64,000 nt of DNA. Source: Verrucomicrobiota bacterium. Its GTDB lineage: Bacteria > Verrucomicrobiota > Kiritimatiellia > UBA8416 > JABMPJ01. The stretch spans positions 1 to 64,000 of the forward strand of contig JABGQM010000016.1 in NCBI GenBank assembly GCA_018648805.1. The letters run 5' to 3'. The notes under the pieces were generated by a model. That model searched no databases, was not told where the DNA came from, and worked only from the letters and a program-made list of their open reading frames with translations. Below are positions 9,250 to 17,372 of this stretch, one piece after another (position 1 is the stretch's first letter; every line of letters begins with the position of its first letter). The translations under genes and the position numbers were made by a program.

Positions 9250-10155
9250 TTAGCCCAGTTTCACGAGGAGCAGCCCTGCGAAGATGGCGGCGACACCGAT
9301 CAGTTTCGCCCTATAGGCGTGTTCCTTGAGCAGCACAACGCCTGCGACGGCGCCCAGGGGGATGCTGACCTGCCTGAATGCAGCGATATAGCTGACATCC
9401 CTGACATGCAACATGGCCGCCAGGATCAGGCCATAAGCAACCGTCAGGATGAGCCCCGCAATGATGGGAATGTGGATCGCCGTGTGCATGGAGCGCATAA
9501 ATCGCAGTCTCTCCGCCTTGCTGCAAAGGACGACTCCGCCCAGGCAAGCACTGCCGATCAGCATTTCGAAAAACACGTAGACGATGGCGAGGGTCATCAT
9601 TCCGTGCTCAGGGGGAAGAGCGGCGGCGAACATGTGCATGCCGTCGCTATCAACAACGGTGTAGCCCGTTGTGCCTACTACGGCCAGAAGTACGTAGGCG
9701 ATACCTCGGTTGAAGTACGATCGCAGGTGAACGGACCTGAACGAGTGGATCGGGATCAGCAGCGCACCGATCGCAATGAGGATCATGCCTGTGATCCCCA
9801 GCGCGGTCAGCTCCCCGCCCCTGAGCGTCGAGATCAGTGCCACGCAAAGAATGGGCAGTCCGCGTGCGATGGGGTAGGACAATGATATGTCGCCGTGCCG
9901 GTAGGCGCCGCCAATTCCGCAGAAATAGATCGCGAGACAGATACCCGACACCATTAGCAGGGGCCATATGGCGGGTGGCATCTGTGATACGACGTCGCGG
10001 TATCCAATCAGGATGACAGGAGCCAGCACGACCACCGATGCGGCGTTCGCGATGAGAAAGAATGCTGCACTGGGACTGTTCTTCTTGCTGAGGAGGTTCC
10101 AACTGACGTGTAGAACCGCCGAAATCAGGACCAGAAGGATGGCAAGGCTACTCAT
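9250..10155 (-). CDS. EamA/DMT-family transporter
   Basis: A 301-residue protein with about ten hydrophobic helices arranged as two five-helix halves, the drug/metabolite transporter (EamA) pattern. The typical C-terminal block AAFRQVSIPLGAVAGVVLLKE matches the family's conserved end of the second repeat. The ATG overlaps the stop of the upstream PHP gene by four bases (ATGA), so the two are translationally coupled. Substrate unknown; coupling suggests it moves a compound made or used by the PHP hydrolase. Confidence 0.87.
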   Translation of the reverse strand: MSSLAILLVLISAVLHVSWNLLSKKNSPSAAFFLIANAASVVVLAPVILIGYRDVVSQMPPAIWPLLMVSGICLAIYFCGIGGAYRHGDISLSYPIARGLPILCVALISTLRGGELTALGITGMILIAIGALLIPIHSFRSVHLRSYFNRGIAYVLLAVVGTTGYTVVDSDGMHMFAAALPPEHGMMTLAIVYVFFEMLIGSACLGGVVLCSKAERLRFMRSMHTAIHIPIIAGLILTVAYGLILAAMLHVRDVSYIAAFRQVSIPLGAVAGVVLLKEHAYRAKLIGVAAIFAGLLLVKLG

Positions 10156-11453
10156 GCCCAGTACGTCTCATAGAGCGCTGCCACGGTGCCTTTTCGCGTC
10201 GAAATCTTGGCGGCGGCCTCCTGGTCACCCCTGATGTGGGCCAACATGAGTGCTCCCTCGGGTTCGCAGCATGCGTCGTGGATGGGGAAAAACTCCCTGA
10301 GAAGAAAGAGCGTATACATGACGAGCCTGAAGGGGCCATAGGCGCGGGGGGTCTCATCGTCGATGGCTTCAATCGCCACGGAGTGACAGCTCCGGATGCT
10401 CTCATGGATGGCCTCGAGGTCTGGCGTCGCGGCGAAGACCACGGTGTAGTACCATCCGAAAAGGTCACCGCTCTCACACCCGTGGGCATCACTCACGCCC
10501 ACGACCGGGATAACCTTGCCCTTCGCGCGTTCTTCGTTGTAGCGGGCGACCTGGAGTGTGTTTGAGTCGGCCTCCTCCTTCGAGAATCCGCCAATCAGTT
10601 CATACGCATCGTAGTGCTGGCCATCGATGAGGGCCGTGTTGAGGGTCTCGGTGACGTAGTACTTACCGCCACACATCCAGTACGGGTGGCAGTAGAGGCT
10701 GAGTCCGCCCGCTTCGTGGACCTTCTCAAAAGACCAGCGCGTTGATGCGTAGTGGTAGCGGTCAACGCCCTCGGGTATGTCATCCAGAGTGTCTGCATAG
10801 TCGTCGATAAGGGCCCTGTAGGCGGCCTCATCGACGAACAGCGCATTGACGCTGGATCGCCCGCCGAAGTTGACGATGTGGACGGGGTTGCCGGGGGGGT
10901 GGATCTCCTCGCCGGGGTAGATGTCAAAATCCGTCTCGATATCGGCAAAGGCCTGCTGGGCCTCAAGGGAGGGGGCGTACTGTCTGTGGTCGGTCAAGGC
11001 CATGAAATCAAGACCGATGCGACGACATGCCGCGGCGACGTAGGCCGGGGATTCTTTGCCATCCGAACGCGAGCTGTGCATGTGAAAATCGCCTTTGAGT
11101 GGCCGCTTCGAGAAGAGGTCTTCTTCGAGGGAGTAGATCTTGAACTCACCCAGACGCCGGCGGGTCTGATCAGGCGCGATGGTTTCGACTCTGAGGGTGT
11201 GTTCCTGCTCGCAGGCAAAGCCGTGCACAAACGTGATGCGAGTCGGCGATATGTTGGCGGCAGTGATCTTTACGGCAGTGTAGTCGCCCATGCCCCGACA
11301 GGGGATTTGTGTGATGGCGTAGGACGCATCGGGGTCGAAGTGGACGTGTTCATACAGCGCGTCGATGGTGATCTCGACCGGCTCGCCCGCACGGACGATA
11401 CGGGGATGGATATCGAAGTAGGTGTGTTCAGTCGATCGGTTGGCGGGGCGCAT
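10152..11453 (-). CDS. PHP-domain metallohydrolase (CehA/McbA-like)
   Basis: 433 residues. An N-terminal beta-rich region of about 120 residues precedes a PHP domain with the metal-binding motifs in order: GDFHMHSSRSDG, ALTDHRQY, GEEIHPPGN, YCHPYW and GVSDAHG. The layout, with a beta-sandwich before PHP, resembles CehA/McbA-type phosphoesterases/carboxylesterases rather than histidinol phosphatase. No signal peptide; cytosolic. GGAG precedes the ATG. Overlaps the EamA gene by four bases. The substrate cannot be read from the sequence. Confidence 0.8.
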   Translation of the reverse strand: MRPANRSTEHTYFDIHPRIVRAGEPVEITIDALYEHVHFDPDASYAITQIPCRGMGDYTAVKITAANISPTRITFVHGFACEQEHTLRVETIAPDQTRRRLGEFKIYSLEEDLFSKRPLKGDFHMHSSRSDGKESPAYVAAACRRIGLDFMALTDHRQYAPSLEAQQAFADIETDFDIYPGEEIHPPGNPVHIVNFGGRSSVNALFVDEAAYRALIDDYADTLDDIPEGVDRYHYASTRWSFEKVHEAGGLSLYCHPYWMCGGKYYVTETLNTALIDGQHYDAYELIGGFSKEEADSNTLQVARYNEERAKGKVIPVVGVSDAHGCESGDLFGWYYTVVFAATPDLEAIHESIRSCHSVAIEAIDDETPRAYGPFRLVMYTLFLLREFFPIHDACCEPEGALMLAHIRGDQEAAAKISTRKGTVAALYETYWA

Positions 11454-11644
11454 AGGCTCTTCTCCGTGGCAAGTGGGGTCCAGAGTACCACCCGGTTGCG
11501 CCCCGTAAACACTTAATAGTCAGACGGCATCCGAAAAAGGGCCCACAGGCATGAGAAGGCTAAAGCAGGCGGATAGGGCCCGATCTCCGAGCGGGCCGCG
11601 GATACACATCCGTCCCGGGATACAACCGTCACCTCAAGCTGTGG

Positions 11645-11875
11645 CTACCGTACGGGACATTCCGCCGACAGAAACGCCTTGAGCTTCTTTCGTGTGCGAA
11701 CCGGAACACTCTTTGCAAACACCAACCGGCCGTCTCGCAGCCGCACTGTGATGTCACGAATCCCGTGCTCCTGCACGAATCCCGAGATCCTCGACCAGTA
11801 GGGCTCAAGTTTCCCCTCTGCCCTGACGCGGCCTTCCTCGCTGATTGTGAGCTTCGCTTGTGAGAAAATAAGCAT
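11645..11875 (-). CDS. Small DUF3634-like protein
   Basis: 76 residues from an ATG at 11875 with GGAGG eight bases upstream; the longer frame would need a TTG inside that site. The body (ISEEGRVRAEGKLEPYW, ISGFVQEHGIRDITVRLRD, GRLVFAKSVPVRTRKKLKAF) follows the pattern of DUF3634: a short beta-strand/helix fold ending in a conserved F-x-x-x-(I/V)-P segment and basic helix. Function unknown. Single gene between two PHP operons. Confidence 0.65.
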   Translation of the reverse strand: MLIFSQAKLTISEEGRVRAEGKLEPYWSRISGFVQEHGIRDITVRLRDGRLVFAKSVPVRTRKKLKAFLSAECPVR

Positions 11876-12057
11876 CGTCTTAGCCTCCAACGCTCCGGGC
11901 CTCTTGCCCTTCGCCTACTGAATAGACGTACCAAGACACTTGTTTGTTCCAAAAAAAAGAAAAATAGTCACTCGACCGCGCAAGAGGCGACCAGCCCATG
12001 GCCACCAACATCAGACCGACAAACATGATGGCCACCCAATGAGATGGACGAGGTAGA

Positions 12058-12867
12058 CTAAGAATCCAGAGAAGGTATCATCTGGACCGGGTCGGCCAAC
12101 GTTAGACCACACGTGGAAGCGATTAGAATACCTTCGGGGATATTGGCCATTACATCCATGGGGCGGTGCGCATCGGAATTGCAGACCACCTGTATGTCGT
12201 ATTCAGCCGCCAGTTCCCAGAAGGGCAACAGCGGATACATCCAACGGGAACCTTGCGCGGTGTCGACCCTTGGCTTGCGCATACCATAGCCATTGATCTC
12301 AAGAGGAACCTGGAGCGATGCCGCAGCACTCAGGACATCCCGGGCACAGGATTCACAGTTGGCGTCCCAATCGCGATAGTAGATACCAAAATTGTCAGGA
12401 TGGGCCAAATAGCTGAACAGGCCGCTCTCCATGGTCTCAATCAGGTTCCTCGCATGGGATGCAAGATGAGCGGGTGTGGACAGCTCGCCCAGACCAATCC
12501 ACTCGCCCTCGTGACAGACCCAGTGCACCCCGCCGACAAGAAACTGAATACGCTCATTGGCAAGAAAGACATCTTCATAGTAGCTGTGCCGGTCGGGGAT
12601 GTACTCACATTCCAGTCCCCCCAGAAGCTCGACCTCCGGTACGAGTTTCCGCGCAGCGTCAATCTCATCCAGGTAGGGCTCCAACTCCCGTGATTCCATG
12701 CGGACGAATAGCCAACGGTCATCCGGAAATGGACAGTGATCGGTCATGCCCAACAACCGACACCCCTGACGCGCCGCAGCGGTCACATAGTCCGCGACAT
12801 TCCCCGATGCATGTTTGCAGCGCTCGGTGTGCGTGTGGAGATTGGTCTGTTGTGGTGGGTATTTCAT
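12058..12867 (-). CDS. PHP-domain phosphatase, histidinol-phosphatase-like
   Basis: 269 residues with a compact PHP barrel: NLHTHTERCKHASG at the N-terminus, GMTDHCPFP, GLECEYIPD, VGGVHWV, YLAHPDNFG and CNSDAHRP, matching the HisK/HisJ-type histidinol-phosphatase arrangement. No other histidine-biosynthesis gene is near. It overlaps the upstream GH29 fucosidase by four bases (ATGA), which implies a role in the sugar pathway, such as hydrolysis of a sugar phosphate. Family call is firm; the substrate is inference. Confidence 0.78.
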   Translation of the reverse strand: MKYPPQQTNLHTHTERCKHASGNVADYVTAAARQGCRLLGMTDHCPFPDDRWLFVRMESRELEPYLDEIDAARKLVPEVELLGGLECEYIPDRHSYYEDVFLANERIQFLVGGVHWVCHEGEWIGLGELSTPAHLASHARNLIETMESGLFSYLAHPDNFGIYYRDWDANCESCARDVLSAAASLQVPLEINGYGMRKPRVDTAQGSRWMYPLLPFWELAAEYDIQVVCNSDAHRPMDVMANIPEGILIASTCGLTLADPVQMIPSLDS

Positions 12868-14309
12868 TCGCTATACAACTCCAGCGCCGACAGTGCCGGA
12901 CATACGGGAGCATCCACTACCCTGACGCGCAGGCGCGTGGTGGTGCAGCGTTCTCCCCGGACAAGGCGGCGACACCCGACGGCTTCTGTGGAGCACCACT
13001 CACTCCATTCGTCATCGCGATCCACATCCACCGCAAACCGTGTGATACGTTGTCCGAGCGGGAGAAATTCTCTGAGCCCGACAACGCTGAAAGTGGTGGG
13101 TTGGGAGAACTCGAGAATCAGCTCAGGCGCTTTCGCGTCGTCATCAGTACTCCAATAGGTTTCCGGATTGCCATCGATGAGATTGGCAGCGGCAAACCGC
13201 TGGTGACCAGCCCGGGTATTGCTGGCCGTGCACTGCGCGTCCTGCGCCAGATCGTTGCCGAAAATCGCGTCCAGCCGCTGCCGGAAGCCATGTAGACTGG
13301 CAACGTCGCTCTCGTGGATGAGCCCGCGTCGGTCAGGCGGAAGATTCACCAAGAGGGAGGCGCCGCGCCCAACGGACTTCAAGTAAAGATCCAGCAGGTT
13401 ATCCGGTGTGCGCACCTTGTCATCCTCGGTGGCGTGATAGAACCAGCCGGGCCGAATCGAGACATCACATTCAGTCGGTAGCCAGACTGTTCCCTGCCGA
13501 TCACCGGCGTTGAGATAGTCATTGGGTGAATCCCAGGCGTCTACCATGTCATCATTAAGGCGCGTCTTGAATGACGCCTTGTCGATCCCCGGAAAGAGAC
13601 CATCCTGGTCTATCGTCGACCAGCAGGGATCACCGGCGATGCCTTTTTCGTTGCCAACCCAACGGATGTCCGGGCCTGCATCGCTGAACATGACCGCATT
13701 CGGCTGATTCCTGCGTACGATCTCACGGGTATGCTCCCAGTCGTAGTAGGTTGACCGGTCTATACTGCGCGTCTCATTGGCTCCGCCATAATATCCGTCA
13801 CCACCGTTAGCGCCGTCGAACCACACTTCGAAGAGTTCGCCGTACTCGGTGGTCAGTTCATGGAGCTGATTGCGAAAGTACTCGATATAGGCGGGACGCC
13901 CGTACTCGGCATGGTTGCGATCCCACGGAGACAGGTAGACCCCGAAGCCGATATCATGCCGCCGACACGCATCAGAGATCTCACGCACCACATCGCCCTT
14001 GCCATCGCGCCAGGGGCTGTTCTTGACCGAGTGTTCGGTATACTTTGAGGGCCAGAGACAGAACCCATCGTGATGCTTGCAGGTGAGGATCAACCCTGTC
14101 ATCCCGGCCTTCGCAGCCGTAGACGCAATCTGATCCGCATCAAAGTCGCTTGGATTGAATATCTCGGGTGATTCGTCACCATACCCCCACTCCTTGTCGG
14201 TGAAGGTATTGGTGGTGAAATGAATGAACCCGTAGTACTCCCGCTTGTGCCAGGCCAATTGGCGTGGCGACGGTGTCGGTCCATACGGTGCGGGGGAGAT
14301 GTCAGTCAT
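12864..14309 (-). CDS. GH29 alpha-L-fucosidase with C-terminal F5/8-type domain
   Basis: 481 residues, no signal peptide, so cytosolic. The catalytic barrel begins WHKREYYGFIHFTTNTFTD and contains LTCKHHDGFCLWPS and the nucleophile motif FEVWFDGANGG (Asp165). From about residue 340 a discoidin-like (F5/8 type C) beta-sandwich follows, with AANLIDGNPETYWSTDDD, the usual start of such domains. It releases L-fucose from oligosaccharides. The truncated GHL6-like gene lies 35 bases upstream and the PHP phosphatase overlaps its end, so the three form one transcription unit. Confidence 0.9.
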   Translation of the reverse strand: MTDISPAPYGPTPSPRQLAWHKREYYGFIHFTTNTFTDKEWGYGDESPEIFNPSDFDADQIASTAAKAGMTGLILTCKHHDGFCLWPSKYTEHSVKNSPWRDGKGDVVREISDACRRHDIGFGVYLSPWDRNHAEYGRPAYIEYFRNQLHELTTEYGELFEVWFDGANGGDGYYGGANETRSIDRSTYYDWEHTREIVRRNQPNAVMFSDAGPDIRWVGNEKGIAGDPCWSTIDQDGLFPGIDKASFKTRLNDDMVDAWDSPNDYLNAGDRQGTVWLPTECDVSIRPGWFYHATEDDKVRTPDNLLDLYLKSVGRGASLLVNLPPDRRGLIHESDVASLHGFRQRLDAIFGNDLAQDAQCTASNTRAGHQRFAAANLIDGNPETYWSTDDDAKAPELILEFSQPTTFSVVGLREFLPLGQRITRFAVDVDRDDEWSEWCSTEAVGCRRLVRGERCTTTRLRVRVVDAPVCPALSALELYSE

Positions 14310-14344
14310 GATTGTACTCCAGATGCTTCCAGGTTTTCCGTGTG

Positions 14345-14665
14345 CTATTCAGTCCCGCTCCCCACCAGCTCCACAATATCATGCAGCTCTACCCGAGGAA
14401 TCTTGAGCTTGAGGGGGTCGCGGACAAACCCCTTGGCCGGGGTGCCCACCTTGGTCGGGTAGCTGGCAATGCCGGGATGCTCCTTGCAGTCACACTGCAC
14501 ATAGTCGGGTTTGACCGCTTCGAGCATCTCCCGCAGCATCCTGCGGGTCAGGGCTTTGCCCACCTCGGTACAATCCATGCCGGCATGGAAATCAAAATGA
14601 ATGCCGAGAAAGGCTGCGGAGCGCTTGATGCGCAGGGGGTGCTGCTTCTTCGTGGTCCGTTTCAT
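14345..14665 (-). pseudogene. N-terminal remnant of a GHL6-like glycosidase
   Basis: A 106-residue ORF with a plausible site (AAGGGTG) and ATG. Residues 15-85 (SAAFLGIHFDFHAG, VKPDYVQCDCKEHPG, SYPTKVGTPAKGFVRDPLK) look like the extreme N-terminus of hypothetical glycosyl hydrolase 6 (GHL6)-type proteins, which are normally about 700 residues and continue with a TIM barrel. After FVRDPLK the frame runs into about 20 unrelated residues and stops. I read it as a 3'-deleted gene. The remaining barrel is absent, since the intact GH29 gene starts 35 bases further on. It may still be translated as leader to the fucosidase. Confidence 0.6.
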
Positions 14666-14743
14666 GAAATCACCCTTTTCTAATCTTCAATACGCACTCC
14701 CCTAAGGTACCCGCCTCAAGAGAAACAGACAGCGGACGGCCCA

Positions 14744-16129
14744 CTACAGCTCGTACAGCGCTTCGAGGGCATGCCATGAGACAGGGCTTGCTTGCGATAC
14801 CCCTCGCGGCATCTTTCGTGTGAAAGCCCTCAGCCTGATGGATGCATTGCGAGTATTGGGATAGAGCCTCTTCTTCCTCTCCAACTCCTTTTCAAGCGCG
14901 CCCGCAGACGACGCCGTGCCCCACTTGCATTCACCAAGATCCGTGCTGTTATCCATTCGCAATCCCACGAGGTCGATCTGAACGTGCTTGTCCCAGTATT
15001 CACCGATCTCAAATCCTGCGCTTACGCCCTCGGCTTCATAAAGTGCGGGCAGCGCTTCGCGACAGAGATGCTCAAAGCAGCGGCCCCAGTAGCTGCTCAA
15101 GTGGGGTTTGATCAACTCTTGGTATGACTTCTCCGGCCCCATCTGAGAAATGAAACTCATGTTCGGGTAGACAAATCTGAACCAGAACCGAAAAAGCGCA
15201 TCCCTCGTTTCCAGCCGCGTACTTCTTGATGACACCGAGTCGGTAAGGGGACAACGCTTCGCCACATAGCGAAGTCCGATGAGGTGTTCGATGTAGTAGT
15301 ACAGACTCCTTTCAGGAATCCCTGTCAGGGAGGCAATTTGCCGCGGCGATTTGGAGCCCGTGGCCAGAGCCGTAAGAATGGCATGATACTTACCCAACTC
15401 CTTGAGCTCTTCGCGGAGCAGAAAGTCGACCTCCCGGTGCAGAGCCGCGAATTCGTTCAGGAAATTGTCACGGATGTTCATGCCGATCGACTTGCCCGGG
15501 TCAAAGAAACGCAGGTAGAAGGGAATGCCACCGCAGAGGAAGTGTATCATGGCCTTGTCGGACACTGAGAGCGATGGATGAAAACCAGCCGCTTCCCTGA
15601 AGGAGAAAGGTTGAAGCAGGATCTGTCCGGTTCTTCTGCCGTACAGCGGGCTCTCCTCTCCGAGCACCTCCCGCTCCATGAACCCCATGTATGAACCACA
15701 GACAATCAGCATCAAGTCGTTGTTCCCGCGGGAATTCGAATCACAGATGCCCTGCAGCAGTGACGGCAGCTCGGGGCTGGCTTTCGCCGTCCACTGGAAC
15801 TCATCCAGAACGAGAACCAGTTTGCCTGCTTTCGGCCTGTGTTTGAGCACAAGATCCAAAGCCCTTCGCCAATCCGTCACCTTGGCTTCCGCCAACAGCG
15901 GCTGCCCAAATGCGCTAGCGGCAATCTCCAGAAACTCCTCGATCTGCAGCTGTGGCGTGGATCTTTTCCCCAGAAAGTAAAGCCCCTGCTTGCCTTCCAG
16001 GAAATGCAGAAGAAGCTCGCTCTTGCCTACACGACGGCGCCCGTATACCGGCAGAAACTCCGTCCGTTCAGAAGCATACGCCGCCTCGAGCGCAGCCATC
16101 TCTCGGGTCCGCCCAATGAATGTCCTCAT
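14744..16129 (-). CDS. ATP-binding protein, archaeal-ATPase type with DUF234 C-terminus
   Basis: 461 residues from the ATG at 16129 (AAGGAG six bases upstream); the longer ORF start is not supported. P-loop GRRRVGKSELLLHF (about 30), Walker B LVLVLDEFQW, sensor-like VCGSYMGFME, then a winged-helix region (SLTGIPERSLYYYIEHL) and a C-terminal DUF234 nuclease-like domain (IGEYWDKHVQIDLVGLR, LGECKW). This family of stand-alone STAND-like ATPases is common and mobile in anaerobes; proposed roles include defence or toxin-like activity, none proven. No partner gene is adjacent. Confidence 0.85.
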   Translation of the reverse strand: MRTFIGRTREMAALEAAYASERTEFLPVYGRRRVGKSELLLHFLEGKQGLYFLGKRSTPQLQIEEFLEIAASAFGQPLLAEAKVTDWRRALDLVLKHRPKAGKLVLVLDEFQWTAKASPELPSLLQGICDSNSRGNNDLMLIVCGSYMGFMEREVLGEESPLYGRRTGQILLQPFSFREAAGFHPSLSVSDKAMIHFLCGGIPFYLRFFDPGKSIGMNIRDNFLNEFAALHREVDFLLREELKELGKYHAILTALATGSKSPRQIASLTGIPERSLYYYIEHLIGLRYVAKRCPLTDSVSSRSTRLETRDALFRFWFRFVYPNMSFISQMGPEKSYQELIKPHLSSYWGRCFEHLCREALPALYEAEGVSAGFEIGEYWDKHVQIDLVGLRMDNSTDLGECKWGTASSAGALEKELERKKRLYPNTRNASIRLRAFTRKMPRGVSQASPVSWHALEALYEL

Positions 16130-16244
16130 GATGCGCTCCTTGTTGATAGATCCATCGTCACACAACAACACTTGTCGAGTCAACACTTGACTTGTGCTGG
16201 CTAGATATTTCGCAATGCCATTCGGTTCACCTCACGGCTGGCAT

Positions 16245-17342
16245 TCACCGGAGGTTAAGGGGAGAGCTCACATAGGCTCCACGCTCATCTTCTATGGCCA
16301 AAAAGTATGCTGAGACATCGTCTGGCAGCTTGGCTTCGACTATGCTGTCGGTCACGGTAGCAGGACCCTTATGCCACTTGCGGTCCTGCCATGTTCCCTT
16401 GCATGTGGTGTAGAGAAGATACCCCTTGGACGCGGCGCAAGTCCCCGCATACTCGGACCTGACGCGGCCGTCAACGCGGAGGGAGCGGTCAATCCTGGGA
16501 AGTGGCGTTCCATTCTGCAGATGCTGATCCGCAAAGAGGGCGATTTCCCCTGGGGCCCAGCCGTGCTCGTGGCTGTGGCCCATTTCATGCCTGACGCAAC
16601 GCGTCACGTCGCGAGGCAGAGCACAGCTCTTTTCAAGACTGTCCAGGGGATAGGCAGCATCATTGGTTCCCGAAACAAAGAGCATGGGCATTTCAGCACG
16701 GCCCAGGTAAATTGAGGGGTCACACCGGTCATGCCAGGTTTGCCGCTCTTCGGAGCTCATCTCGGCAAAGATCTTCAGCCAATCCTCCGCGCTGTTCTCC
16801 TGCAGGAATCCGCATCCGTAGACAGGTATCGCGCAGCCAAACCGCCTATCCAAACCGGCCGCGATGCAGGTGACGTAGCCTCCCCAGCTGATGCCGGTAA
16901 TCCCCATGCGTGCACCGTCAACAGCCGGATGGCTGCTCAGAATACTACCGGCGCGCATGGTCGCAGCCACGGCGTGATAGGTCCAAAGGTCCTCCCACGC
17001 CAATGCGGTATCGAACTGTGCCTCATGATTCATCTCTGGGCCGCCGTTGGCGAGCCGCTTCCCGCTGCCATCACACCCGTTCAAATCCATAGCAATCGCA
17101 GCGTAGCCGCGCGCCACCCACATCTCGACCCACTGCCTGAACGCTTTGCCACCACCGCCATGCACACAGACCATGCCGGGTACCGGACCGTTTCCGGCCG
17201 GCACGCCGATGTAGGCAGAGACTTCCGTCGGCTTCCCAAGAAACGGCTCGCCCTCAAACAGGATTTCCTGAATGGGGCCGTCGGTAGACACGACTCGGTA
17301 GCGTGCATCACGTGAGAGAGAGTTGATGTTCCAGTGGCTCAT
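16245..17342 (-). CDS. Alpha/beta hydrolase, acetyl-xylan-esterase/dienelactone-hydrolase-like
   Basis: 365 residues, no signal peptide. The hydrolase core shows an oxyanion region CVHGGGGKAF, nucleophile elbow GISWGGY (Ser about 150), acid in VSGTNDAAYP and His in EMGHSHEHG, giving a complete triad in canonical order. The C-terminal 90 residues form an extra beta-rich region. Similar proteins in PVC bacteria accompany polysaccharide loci and deacetylate sugars, but the substrate here is unproven. It ends 44 bases before the ATPase region and follows the DUF6288-type gene by 30 bases, so it may be co-transcribed with it. Confidence 0.8.
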   Translation of the reverse strand: MSHWNINSLSRDARYRVVSTDGPIQEILFEGEPFLGKPTEVSAYIGVPAGNGPVPGMVCVHGGGGKAFRQWVEMWVARGYAAIAMDLNGCDGSGKRLANGGPEMNHEAQFDTALAWEDLWTYHAVAATMRAGSILSSHPAVDGARMGITGISWGGYVTCIAAGLDRRFGCAIPVYGCGFLQENSAEDWLKIFAEMSSEERQTWHDRCDPSIYLGRAEMPMLFVSGTNDAAYPLDSLEKSCALPRDVTRCVRHEMGHSHEHGWAPGEIALFADQHLQNGTPLPRIDRSLRVDGRVRSEYAGTCAASKGYLLYTTCKGTWQDRKWHKGPATVTDSIVEAKLPDDVSAYFLAIEDERGAYVSSPLNLR

Positions 17343-17372
17343 CTCAATGGGTGTTCTCCGCTTCTCATCACT

